DNA of 64,000 nucleotides from Ahniella affigens (GTDB taxonomy: Bacteria > Pseudomonadota > Gammaproteobacteria > Xanthomonadales > Ahniellaceae): NCBI RefSeq assembly GCF_003015185.1, contig NZ_CP027860.1, positions 1,984,001 through 2,048,000 of the forward strand, read 5' to 3'. Positions 45,676 to 53,991 of the stretch are shown one piece after another. The translations under genes were made by a program, and so were the position numbers. Each line of letters starts with the position of its first letter. Positions within the stretch are counted from its first letter, which is position 1. The notes beneath the pieces are model-generated. The model did no database searches and was not told where the DNA came from. It saw only the letters and a program-made list of their open reading frames with translations.

Positions 45676-46358
45676 CCACGTCCGTCATCAATTTTTCGCT
45701 GATCAAGAAGCTGATCCACAAAGACTGGCTACTCTTTCAGAAGCAAATGGCCTTGTATGTCATTGGCGCCGTCGTGGCGCTTTGTCTGATGGGCAACTTG
45801 CATAAGTGGACATTCTATATCGGCTCACTGTTGCTGATCATTGTCGTCGTGGCGGTTGCTTGTTTCTCGATCTCGAACTCGTTGTTGGTCGAGCGTCGCG
45901 ATCGCACGCTGGCATTTATCATGAGTCTGCCCGTGTCGCCATTGGACTTCTATCTCGCCAAGCTGGCTGGGAATCTGGTGACGTTTCTGGTCCCGCTCCT
46001 GGTGATTGCAGCCGGGACTTATGGCGTCATTCTGTTTACCGGCTTACCGGACGGGTTAGTGGTTCTGGCGACATTGCTGTTTACCCACATCGTGCTTGCG
46101 TTCTGTGCGTCGCTCAGCACCGCCATGGCGGTCGAGTCTGAGGGATGGAATACGTTTGTGATGATTGCCAGCATGGTGCTGATCAATCCCTACATCATGT
46201 TGATTGGCCAGACGCCGTCGATCGCTGAGCCAATCAAGACTGAAGCAATCGTCTGGTCAGGCGCCGCGCTGTCGATCATGGGCATCCAGGCGATTCTAAG
46301 TATCTTGATACTGGCATTGACCGGCTGGTTTCACTGCCGCAAGAAGTCGTTCTATTGA
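45672..46358 (+). CDS. ABC-2-type permease
   Basis: 228 aa, six hydrophobic segments (~28-47, 52-70, 100-125, 130-150, 160-182, 198-220). It has VERRDRTLAFIMSLPVSPLDFYLAKLAG, the ABC-2 pattern of a cytoplasmic loop after TM2. It couples to the ATPase gene, whose end it overlaps. The operon thus encodes regulator, ATPase and permease. Confidence 0.88.
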   Translation: MTTSVINFSLIKKLIHKDWLLFQKQMALYVIGAVVALCLMGNLHKWTFYIGSLLLIIVVVAVACFSISNSLLVERRDRTLAFIMSLPVSPLDFYLAKLAGNLVTFLVPLLVIAAGTYGVILFTGLPDGLVVLATLLFTHIVLAFCASLSTAMAVESEGWNTFVMIASMVLINPYIMLIGQTPSIAEPIKTEAIVWSGAALSIMGIQAILSILILALTGWFHCRKKSFY

Positions 46359-46493
46359 TGAGTCGGACAGCACGCGTCTGATCCAATCTGGGTCGTCGGT
46401 AGCGACGTGCCACCGGGCCGATCGCGCCCGAACGCCTGTGAGCAGCAGTTCAAGCGCCGCCCCTGATGCCGCGCACCTTGGTGAGACTAGAAT

Positions 46494-47732
46494 ATGATCA
46501 ACACTGAAAAGGTCGCAGTCGCGCCCGGTCGTCGACGTGACTTGGAGCAATTGCGGGCGCTGGCGATGCTGACTGGGGTCGTTTTTCATGCCGGCTTGGC
46601 CTACAGCGCCTGGGCTCATCCCTTCATGCCCACAGCAGATCGCCAGCACTCGGTTTGGGTCGATGTCCTGCTTTGGTTGCCGCATCTCTGCCGTATGCCG
46701 GTCTTTTTTGTAATCGCCGGTTTTGCGGCAGCAACACTCATTGCGAGACAGGGGACTGGTGCGCTGATACGCAATCGGTCGTTGCGAATACTCTTGCCAT
46801 GCTTGGTGTTGGTGCCAGTCAATCATCTGACCATGCAATGGCTGCTGGCCGAGGCCATGACTAGAGTAGTGCACCGACCGCCCCTGCTGGATTGGCTCGG
46901 CACCCATAGCGAGGCGTCCGCGATGCTGGCAATGCCTGGCACCGGTCATCTTTGGTTCCTCTACTATCTACTGATTCTGACGGTTCTGACCTGGTCAGTG
47001 CGGCAGTTTAACTGGTCTTGGCTGACCCGACTGTCTTGGCTCCGTCGGGAATCGTTTTGGCAGTGGGGATTACCGTGCCTGCTGATTCCGGCACTGGCTT
47101 CCGTGTCCGCGCCGCATCCGGCGCCGGAGTCGCTCTTGCCGAATTTTTGGGCGCTGACGTTCTTTGGCGCGTTCTACGTACTGGGATTCTGGATGGCGAC
47201 GTCGAATCCGATACGCGTAGCGATCGAATCAAGGTCAATCCGAAGCTTCCTACTGATCATTCCGGCCTATGCGGCGTTTTTGCTGCTGGTTCAAGAACGC
47301 ATTGACTGGCTGGGAACCCAGGATTGGACAGAACCGATGTCGCTCAGTCGCGATTGGCGAATATGGCCCATCGCCGCGCTGGAGGCCTACTTGAGCGTTT
47401 GGACGAGCGTGTGCCTCCTAAATGCGGCAGCGCGTTGGTTGTCGCGTCCGTCCTTCATACTCAGCTATCTGTCGGAGGCTTCGTATTGGACGTATGTGGT
47501 GCACCTGCCAATTCTGTTCGCGATTCAATACCGGTTGCTGGACCTGGAATGGCCTGCTGTCGGCAAGTTTGCGTTGGCGGTGGCGCTGACATTGTCCTTT
47601 AGTCTGGTGAGCTATGCCGTGCTGGTTCGACATACGCCGTTAGCGCGCATTTTCGGTGTGGTGAAGCGATCTGACGATCGTGGTGTGGCGTTAGCCGCGT
47701 CCCGCACGACCAGTATTCCGCAGAAAACATGA
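46494..47732 (+). CDS. Acyltransferase-3/OpgC-like membrane protein
   Basis: 412 aa, ten or so hydrophobic segments. N-terminal RRRDLEQLRALAMLTGVVFHAGLAYS has the catalytic-type His of the acyltransferase-3 family; LCRMPVFFVIAGFAAATLIAR and RNRSLRILLPCLVL follow the same plan, as does PGTGHLWFLYYLLIL. The family moves acyl or succinyl groups to sugars at the membrane; OpgC/MdoC succinylates periplasmic glucans. The substrate here is not known. Confidence 0.85.
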   Translation: MINTEKVAVAPGRRRDLEQLRALAMLTGVVFHAGLAYSAWAHPFMPTADRQHSVWVDVLLWLPHLCRMPVFFVIAGFAAATLIARQGTGALIRNRSLRILLPCLVLVPVNHLTMQWLLAEAMTRVVHRPPLLDWLGTHSEASAMLAMPGTGHLWFLYYLLILTVLTWSVRQFNWSWLTRLSWLRRESFWQWGLPCLLIPALASVSAPHPAPESLLPNFWALTFFGAFYVLGFWMATSNPIRVAIESRSIRSFLLIIPAYAAFLLLVQERIDWLGTQDWTEPMSLSRDWRIWPIAALEAYLSVWTSVCLLNAAARWLSRPSFILSYLSEASYWTYVVHLPILFAIQYRLLDLEWPAVGKFALAVALTLSFSLVSYAVLVRHTPLARIFGVVKRSDDRGVALAASRTTSIPQKT

Positions 47733-47862
47733 TTGCGCGGCTGCTGTTCCAGGAGCTCTGGCCGCAGATTGCGCGCAACGGGCGTGGCGGCGGCTACTAC
47801 GTTTTATGGTGACGGGTTATTCTTGCCACCTTGCTGCGGTTGGCAGCTCGTGCTGAGTCCCG

Positions 47863-48612
47863 ATGTCGACCTTGACGCTGGTGTTGGATTGTCATGATGA
47901 ACTGCCCGGTATCGATCCTTCGGACTGGCAACTGTTGAGTGCTGACGAGCGGCACAAGGCCAATCGATTCGTGTTTGATCGCGATCGTCAGCAGTCCATT
48001 CGCGCTGCCGCCGGACTTCGGCGGGCGCTCGCTGCATACTGCGGTCTGCCGCCGGAGACGCTGGTTTTTCAGCGGAATGCTTATGGCAAACCATGCCTCG
48101 TGCCGGGACCGGCAAGCGCGTCGACTGCGGTGCCGCAGCCGACGACGAATTCTGTTCAACTGTCGCATTGCGAGTTCAACTTGTCGCACAGCAGTGGTGC
48201 CATTCTGATTGGTATCGCTCGGCATCCCTTGGGTGTGGATGTGGAGCACTTTGCAGGACGCCCGTTTCCCGAGTCGGTCATGAGTTCGGTGTTCACGGAT
48301 CGCGAGCGCGAGATGGTCTGCAGTGACCGGTTGGGCCTGCAAATTTCGGGGTTCATGCATTGGTCGCGCAAGGAGGCGGTCATCAAAGCAGATGGCCGCG
48401 GCATGAGCCTCAATCCAGCGGGGTTTGATATTCGAGTTGAACCATTGCCGGCGCAGTCGGCCGAGTTGGCACGCGACTGCTGGCGTTGCGACATTGACGG
48501 CCAGTCGTACTTTGGTGCGACCGTTGCGTTGCGAAAAGGGTGGGTGTGCGCCATTGCCTGCCGCAATCAGGCCGACCGCGACCGCGCGCTATGGCTTTGG
48601 GACCGCTGGTAG
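47863..48612 (+). CDS. 4'-Phosphopantetheinyl transferase, Sfp type
   Basis: 249 aa. It adds the phosphopantetheine arm from CoA to the Ser of carrier domains. Motifs: DRQQSIRAAAGLRRALA (P1-like), CEFNLSHSSG (~res 104-113), GVDVEHFAG (~125, Mg-binding Asp/Glu) and FMHWSRKEAVIKADGRG (~165-181; WxxKEA). The N-terminal half is complete, so it is a pseudodimer like Sfp, which usually serves NRPS and PKS. It lies next to the exporter and NRPS/PKS genes on the other strand. Confidence 0.92.
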   Translation: MSTLTLVLDCHDELPGIDPSDWQLLSADERHKANRFVFDRDRQQSIRAAAGLRRALAAYCGLPPETLVFQRNAYGKPCLVPGPASASTAVPQPTTNSVQLSHCEFNLSHSSGAILIGIARHPLGVDVEHFAGRPFPESVMSSVFTDREREMVCSDRLGLQISGFMHWSRKEAVIKADGRGMSLNPAGFDIRVEPLPAQSAELARDCWRCDIDGQSYFGATVALRKGWVCAIACRNQADRDRALWLWDRW

Positions 48613-48639
48613 CGTTCGCGTAGCCCCGCGCTGTTCGCG

Positions 48640-48676
48640 GCGCTGGAAGGTAGCTTGACACCACCCTCCAGTGCGC
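48640..48676. terminator. Imperfect hairpin between convergent genes
   Basis: GCGCTGGA (48640-48647) can pair with TCCAG-T-GCGC (48667-48676), with AGGT/ACC helping, between the phosphopantetheinyl transferase and the permease gene. No T-run. Confidence 0.3.
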
Positions 48677-48705
48677 TTGCCGATGCACCGCGTTGCCGCA
48701 CCAGA

Positions 48706-50022
48706 TCAGGCCTGGCGCAAGGCTTCCGTAATGTGCATTCGCGCCGCACGAATCGCTGGGAACGATCCACCAATCAAGCCAATCCCCAAAGCCCACTTCA
48801 TGCCCGTCCAGAGCAGTTCTGGGGTTACCCTGAACTGGAACACGATCTGGCTGAAATTCTCCGACAGTGTCGACACGCTATAGCCGTTGAAGAACACCCA
48901 GGCGAGTGCGGCGCCAAGGACACCACCAGCGGCGGCGAGCACCATCGTCTCGATCATGATGGCAACGACGACTGGCAGTCCTTTGAAGCCCAACGCGCGC
49001 AGCGTTCCGATTTCCCGGGCGCGGCCGGCCACGGCCGCGTACATCGTGTTCAGCGCACCAAACACCGCGCCGAACGCCATGATGGCGCCAATGATAGTGC
49101 CGAGCGCCGTGATGAGTTGGGTCAGGCCCTCGGACTGCTTGACGAAGTAGTTGCGCGTGGTCTCAGCATCCAGCTTGAGACGCGGATCGTCATCCAAGGC
49201 TGCCTTGAGCTGGGCCAGGCCTTCGGCGCCCGTCAGTTTCACGGTCACTGACTGGTACGCTTGGCGACCGTAGGCCGCCGCGAGCGTGGTGGCGTCCGCC
49301 CATAGTTCGGAGTCGTGAGCATTCCCCGACTGGAAGATGCCGACGACAGTCCAGTCCTGATTGCTGAGTTCGACGACATTCCCAAGCTCCAGGCCTTGGA
49401 ATTCATCGCTGGCGCCTTTGCCAACCACCAGTTCGCGCTTGCCTGTTTCAAAGCGTCGACCGGCAATCAGGTTGATGTGGGGGCGAATCGTCCAGGATGA
49501 TTCGGCAACCCCGCGAATCTGCGCGTTTGCCTCAAGGCCATCACTTTTCTTGAAGAACGTCGCAATCTGCGACATCTCGGCACTGATCAAGGCCTGATTC
49601 CCGGTATCGCGTGCGATGCCCGGCAACGACGAAATCAACGCAACTTGTTCGCGCGTCACAACCGAGTTCACTTCGACTCGGGAGCCGCCGCGGAGAATGA
49701 TGGCGTTGTCATCGGACCCACTCGGCGCCAGGGTTTGTCGGAAGCCTTCGGACATGGCCAACATGGCCACCAGCACGCCGACCACGCCTGCGATGCCCAC
49801 GACGATGACCGACGAGATCCCGATTCGTTGCGGCAACGTGGAGAGCCCAATCTGCGTGATCGCCCAGGTCTGCCGGCCCATGCGGGTGAGGCCAAGCCAG
49901 AGCGCGACCAGTGCCAGCAAGCCCACGGCGAAAGTCCAAGGCAAGATGACCCAGATTGCAAGTAGCATGATCAGGATCAACAAGATCGCAACCTTGATCA
50001 GAAATTCTTTGAGTCGATTCAT
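48706..50022 (-). CDS. MacB-like ABC permease 2
   Basis: 438 aa. TM1 and TM2 near the N-terminus (~8-45), another at ~72-95, a large periplasmic MacB_PCD domain (~110-300: LPGIARDTGNQALISAEM, LVVGKGASDEFQGLELGNVVEL, WTVVGIF) and the FtsX domain at the end (GAIMAFGAVFGALNTMYAAVAGRAREIGTLRALGF). The start has GAGGAAA and lies 7 bases after the upstream permease stop. It forms part of a MacAB-like exporter with the ATPase and the membrane fusion protein. Confidence 0.9.
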   Translation of the reverse strand: MNRLKEFLIKVAILLILIMLLAIWVILPWTFAVGLLALVALWLGLTRMGRQTWAITQIGLSTLPQRIGISSVIVVGIAGVVGVLVAMLAMSEGFRQTLAPSGSDDNAIILRGGSRVEVNSVVTREQVALISSLPGIARDTGNQALISAEMSQIATFFKKSDGLEANAQIRGVAESSWTIRPHINLIAGRRFETGKRELVVGKGASDEFQGLELGNVVELSNQDWTVVGIFQSGNAHDSELWADATTLAAAYGRQAYQSVTVKLTGAEGLAQLKAALDDDPRLKLDAETTRNYFVKQSEGLTQLITALGTIIGAIMAFGAVFGALNTMYAAVAGRAREIGTLRALGFKGLPVVVAIMIETMVLAAAGGVLGAALAWVFFNGYSVSTLSENFSQIVFQFRVTPELLWTGMKWALGIGLIGGSFPAIRAARMHITEALRQA

Positions 50023-50029
50023 AATTTCC

Positions 50030-51187
50030 TCAACGTCCGGCGAGCGCGTCGACGATATTCAGCCTGAGCGCGCGCAGGGCGGGCGCCAGACCAACGATGA
50101 TGCCAATCAACAGGCTGAGCAAAATAGCCGCCGCCCAGGTTTGCGCGGGCACCGATGGCAGCTGGATGATGCCGCCACTGTTGGCGCTGATACCCGGCAT
50201 CATGGCGCTGGCGACGCCGACACCGATGGCCGCGCCCAGCACAACAATCAGGCAAGACTCGAGCAGCACCAGGGACATGACGGTCACATCGCTAAAACCA
50301 ATGGTCTTCAGAATCGCCAACTCCGGGATCCGCTCGCGAACCGCTTGGGTCATGGTGCTACCCGTCAGCAGCATCAGCGTGAAAAACACCGCGCCCATGA
50401 TCAGGGTGACGATCAGTCCGACATCCGCGAACTGTTTGGCGAATGCTTGGTTGAAGGCCTGCTCAGTTTGCGTCCGGGTCTCGCGGTCTGAATTCTCCGA
50501 GAGCTTGTCGATCGCTTTGCCGACGACCACTGCATCTTTGTTGGCATCGAGTTCAACGATGATCCAGCCGACCTGATTCTTGATGTAGTCGTTGGCTTCG
50601 TCGAAATACTTCCAGTGAAACATCAGCTGGTTTTCCTCACCTTTTCGCTTCTCGTCTTTGATGCGAAAGATACCGGTCAAGGTCATCGGCCAGTTGTTGC
50701 TGCCCTTTTGTGGAAAGATCGTCGCTTGCAACGGAATCACGTCGCCCACTTTCAAATTGAAGCGCTGGGCCAGTGATTCGCCAACGATCGCACCGGTCTG
50801 ATTACCTTCAAAGCGCGCCCGATCCTCAGCCGACATCTCGTATTCCGGGTACAGGTCCAAGTAGCCCGGACCAATCGCGAAATTTGGGAAGAACTGCCGA
50901 TTGTCCTTCAGCACGCCGCCAAACCAGGAGGCATAGCCGATGCGCTTCACGCCATCGACGGTCTCGATCTGACTCAGCAGACTGAACGGCAATGACTGGG
51001 TGATCGACAGCCGCGACGAGACCACCATGCGGTTCGCGCCAGCCACGGCGCCACCGGCGTCAAACGCCACGCGGACCGAATCGAGCATGCCAAACAGCAA
51101 GAACGCGGTGACCACCGAGAACAGCGTCAAGAACGTACGCGTCTTGCTTCTGAGCAATGACGCCCAGATCAAGTGGACGTATTTCAT
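50030..51187 (-). CDS. MacB-like ABC permease 1
   Basis: 385 aa. TM1 ~20-40, a periplasmic MacB_PCD part (LSITQSLPFSLLSQIETVDGVKRIGYASWFGG...), then three helices of the FtsX domain (VTLIMGAVFFTLMLLTGSTMTQAVRERIPELAILKTIGF). Its start overlaps the ATPase stop (51184-51187). With permease 2 it would give a heterodimeric membrane part. Confidence 0.9.
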   Translation of the reverse strand: MKYVHLIWASLLRSKTRTFLTLFSVVTAFLLFGMLDSVRVAFDAGGAVAGANRMVVSSRLSITQSLPFSLLSQIETVDGVKRIGYASWFGGVLKDNRQFFPNFAIGPGYLDLYPEYEMSAEDRARFEGNQTGAIVGESLAQRFNLKVGDVIPLQATIFPQKGSNNWPMTLTGIFRIKDEKRKGEENQLMFHWKYFDEANDYIKNQVGWIIVELDANKDAVVVGKAIDKLSENSDRETRTQTEQAFNQAFAKQFADVGLIVTLIMGAVFFTLMLLTGSTMTQAVRERIPELAILKTIGFSDVTVMSLVLLESCLIVVLGAAIGVGVASAMMPGISANSGGIIQLPSVPAQTWAAAILLSLLIGIIVGLAPALRALRLNIVDALAGR

Positions 51188-51879
51188 GCGGCCTCCGCGT
51201 CGTTCACGCCTACCAGTGTGCCTTTGTCCAGATGGACGGTGCGGTTCGCGTATTCAGCGGCCTTGGGATCATGAGTGACCATGACAATGGTCTTGCCGTG
51301 CTCACGATTCAGGAGCTGCAGCAGACTCAGGATTTCCTCGGCCGATTGGCGGTCGAGATCACCCGTGGGCTCATCGCAGATCAGCAGCGTGGGGTCGGAC
51401 ACAATGGCGCGAGCGATCGACACGCGCTGTTGTTGACCGCCCGAAAGCTCCGAGGGCAGGTGCTTGCTGCGGTCGGCCAGACCGACCAGGGCCAATGCGA
51501 TCTCGGCGTTGCGACGGCGTTCCGATGCACTCAGATTGGTCAGCAACAGTGGCAACTCGACGTTCCGCTGCGCGCTTAAGGTCGGCAAGAGATTATAGAA
51601 CTGGAACACGAATCCGACATTCCGGCTACGCCAGTTGGATAATTTGTTGGAACTCAACGCGTCGATGCGCTGGCCGCCCACATTGATCTCGCCACTGCTT
51701 GGCGAGTCCAGGCCGCCAATCAGATTCAGCAATGTGGTCTTGCCAGAACCAGAGGGGCCCATCAACGCGACAAAGTCGCCCTTCGGGATCGTGAGATCAA
51801 TGCCGTGCAGAACTTCGATTTTCTGCGTGCCGCGCTGATACGACTTCTTGATGCTACGGAGGGAAACCAGTGCGTCCAT
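51184..51879 (-). CDS. MacB-like ABC ATPase
   Basis: 231 aa from ATG 51879 with GGAGA upstream; an in-frame extension to 51939 is rejected. Walker [15 protein letters not shown]-loop [11 protein letters not shown], signature [14 protein letters not shown], Walker [13 protein letters not shown] and H-loop VTHDPKAA, as in LolD/MacB ATPases. It powers two separate permeases. The operon order is fusion protein, ATPase, permease 1, permease 2. Confidence 0.93.
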   Translation of the reverse strand: MDALVSLRSIKKSYQRGTQKIEVLHGIDLTIPKGDFVALMGPSGSGKTTLLNLIGGLDSPSSGEINVGGQRIDALSSNKLSNWRSRNVGFVFQFYNLLPTLSAQRNVELPLLLTNLSASERRRNAEIALALVGLADRSKHLPSELSGGQQQRVSIARAIVSDPTLLICDEPTGDLDRQSAEEILSLLQLLNREHGKTIVMVTHDPKAAEYANRTVHLDKGTLVGVNDAEAA

Positions 51880-51954
51880 GTTTGTCTCCAGACTCTGAAG
51901 GGGAGGGGAAATTCGGGGCAGTACAGGAAAAGGCTGCATGGGGGATGCGACGAG

Positions 51955-53193
51955 TCAGGGCGACTTGGCTTGCGGGGCCGCCAAGCTGCCGTTGGTGAGG
52001 CCTTCGGGTGGGTCGACGATGACCGTCTCGCCGCCGTTCAGTCCGGCGCTGACTTCCACGTCATCGCCGATACGGCGGGCAATTTTGACTTCAGTCTGAG
52101 TGGCTCGACCATCTTGCAACGTGAAGACAACGTCCTTGCCATCGCGCTGTACGACAGCACCACCGGCGACCATGACGCCCCGGTCGACCAGAACTTTTTT
52201 CGTCTCGATCTCGGGCTCCAGGAAGCTGACGCGCACGCCCATGTCGGGCACAACGCGGTCGTCTTTTTCCTTGAACCCGATTCGAACCTTGACTGTGGCC
52301 TTCCCCCGGTCGGCGGCCGGAATCGTGGCGATCACGGCGGCGGGAATTCGCCAATCGGGGTAGGCATTCAATACGGCTTCGACTGGCATGCCGGCGGTCA
52401 CCCGACCGATGTATGCCTCGCCGACATCGACTTCGATTTCCAGCGAGTCCATGTCGACGATGGTGCCGATGCCAGTGCGCGTAAAGCCGCCACCGGCGGA
52501 AAGCGGCGACACGATTTCACCAGGCTGGGCTGCGCGCGCAATCACGACACCCGCAAACGGCGCCCGCACGATGGTGTTGTCGAGGCCGTTCTCGGCGATT
52601 CGCAGTTGGTCCTGGGCGACTTTCGCATTTTGCTCGGAGTCGATCAGCTGCGCGCGCAGACTGTCGCGGGCGGCAATCGCTTCATCCAACAAAGACCGCG
52701 CCACCAAGCGCTTGTCAAAAAGTGCGCTGACGCGCTTGGCATTGGCTTCGGCCTGCACGAGCTGGGCGCGAACGGAGCCAGACAAGCTGCGTGCCGCGGC
52801 CAGCTGTGAACGTGACAGGTTGAGCTGGGCTTCTGCATCGATTGGATCGAGCGTGGCCATGACCTGGTCCTGCTCAATCCGCATGCCTTCCTGGATCAGC
52901 ACTTCGCGGACGCGCCCAGTGATCTTCGATGAGACGGTCGCCATGCGACGGGCCACCACGTAACCGGTGGCGTCCAGAACGGACGCGTTGCCGCCAGACG
53001 CATTGGTCCCAAGTTTGACTGCCAGCGCGGTTTGCACGGGAACCGCGGATTCCCGCAAGTACAGAAACGCCCCGACGGCCACGGCCGCCAGAAGCCCAAT
53101 GCCCAGTCCCCATTTCAGTGTCGGCGACCAGCCTTGGTCGTCGTCATTGCGGTTGATTTTCAACTCTTTGAGGAGTTCTCTCGAATCTTGCAT
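51955..53193 (-). CDS. Membrane fusion protein (RND/MacA-like adaptor)
   Basis: 412 aa from ATG 53193 (MQDSRELLKELKINR); an open frame to 53520 adds sequence unlike a protein. One N-terminal TM (~25-45, WGLGIGLLAAVAVGAFLYL), a biotinyl-lipoyl-like fold (GRVREVLIQEGMRIEQDQVMATLD ... APFAGVVIARAAQPGEIVS), a coiled-coil hairpin (~110-195) and beta-barrel domains. It bridges the inner-membrane exporter to an outer-membrane channel. It leads the operon after the NRPS, so the natural cargo is the NRPS/PKS product. Confidence 0.9.
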   Translation of the reverse strand: MQDSRELLKELKINRNDDDQGWSPTLKWGLGIGLLAAVAVGAFLYLRESAVPVQTALAVKLGTNASGGNASVLDATGYVVARRMATVSSKITGRVREVLIQEGMRIEQDQVMATLDPIDAEAQLNLSRSQLAAARSLSGSVRAQLVQAEANAKRVSALFDKRLVARSLLDEAIAARDSLRAQLIDSEQNAKVAQDQLRIAENGLDNTIVRAPFAGVVIARAAQPGEIVSPLSAGGGFTRTGIGTIVDMDSLEIEVDVGEAYIGRVTAGMPVEAVLNAYPDWRIPAAVIATIPAADRGKATVKVRIGFKEKDDRVVPDMGVRVSFLEPEIETKKVLVDRGVMVAGGAVVQRDGKDVVFTLQDGRATQTEVKIARRIGDDVEVSAGLNGGETVIVDPPEGLTNGSLAAPQAKSP

Positions 53194-53991
53194 GAAAAGG
53201 CTTCCAGGTTGTGTTGATGCTACACGCGCTACCAAACTTGCCAAGCGTGGCGGAACCTTCGGTTCGGACACGTTCGTCTTGAAACTGGGCCAGGCGCAGA
53301 CTCCGTGCGAGGCTGAAGGTCCCGGTTGGACGAGTTCAGACCGTCCCAAGAGACCCGCGCCAATTCGGGAATCGGCGAGGCGGCAATCCCGCTTCGTCGA
53401 GCGCACATGGCGCCATCGGTGACTCAGAATCGATTCATCCGTGCCACCGCGGCATCGACGCTGACCACACGGATCAGCGCCCAGTCTATCAGCGTCTGCA
53501 TTCACCCAAGCGGTTCCCAAACCGGAATGGCCGGGACACTTGCGTGGATAGCAGGCTAAATGCCGAAAGCGGCAGCTGTTTCGCGAACAGAGCGTAGATT
53601 CACCGTGTAAGCGCAGAGTTTAGAACGCGGACATGGCGGACGGTAATGATGGACGTCATGTTGCCACTGTTGCCTCTGACACCTTGCGTTCCCGGCGGCG
53701 GTGTGGTTGTGCCTGTCGGCAACGGGCGCGGTTTGTCCAGGACCGGCAAGTGCACTGGACATTACCAGTCGCCGCGAACGGCATCCGTGAAGGCGCCTAC
53801 TTGCATCACGCGTTCCGAATCGAATGGGACGGTCGTTTGGTCCTTGCAGTCCACAGTCAAGGACACGAGCGTCGGAGATCGCGCTCGGCAGTTGGCAACG
53901 GGCTCTGGCCACGCCCCGGTCCGACTTGCCGCGCGTGTTGTTGCGCGCGGCAAGCCGGCCATGGCGTTGGCCGACTCACAGCCAAAGGCGG
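53194..53991. other. Gene-poor stretch between NRPS and exporter
   Basis: About 800 bases with no credible gene. The open frames lack family sequence and a ribosome site. Near the NRPS end is a perfect 11-bp hairpin (listed separately). The promoter of the exporter operon probably lies within the last ~200 bases before 53193. Confidence 0.4.
53924..53953 (-). terminator. Strong hairpin after the NRPS gene
   Basis: Perfect 11-bp stem CTTGCCGCGCG (53924-53934) / CGCGCGGCAAG (53943-53953), 8-base loop, about 40 bases past the NRPS stop. There is no T-run, so termination is likely but may need Rho. Confidence 0.5.

Noticed and set aside
53194-53520. 109-residue N-terminal extension of the membrane fusion protein
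   Set aside because: Sequence is not protein-like and the normal TM start is at 53193.
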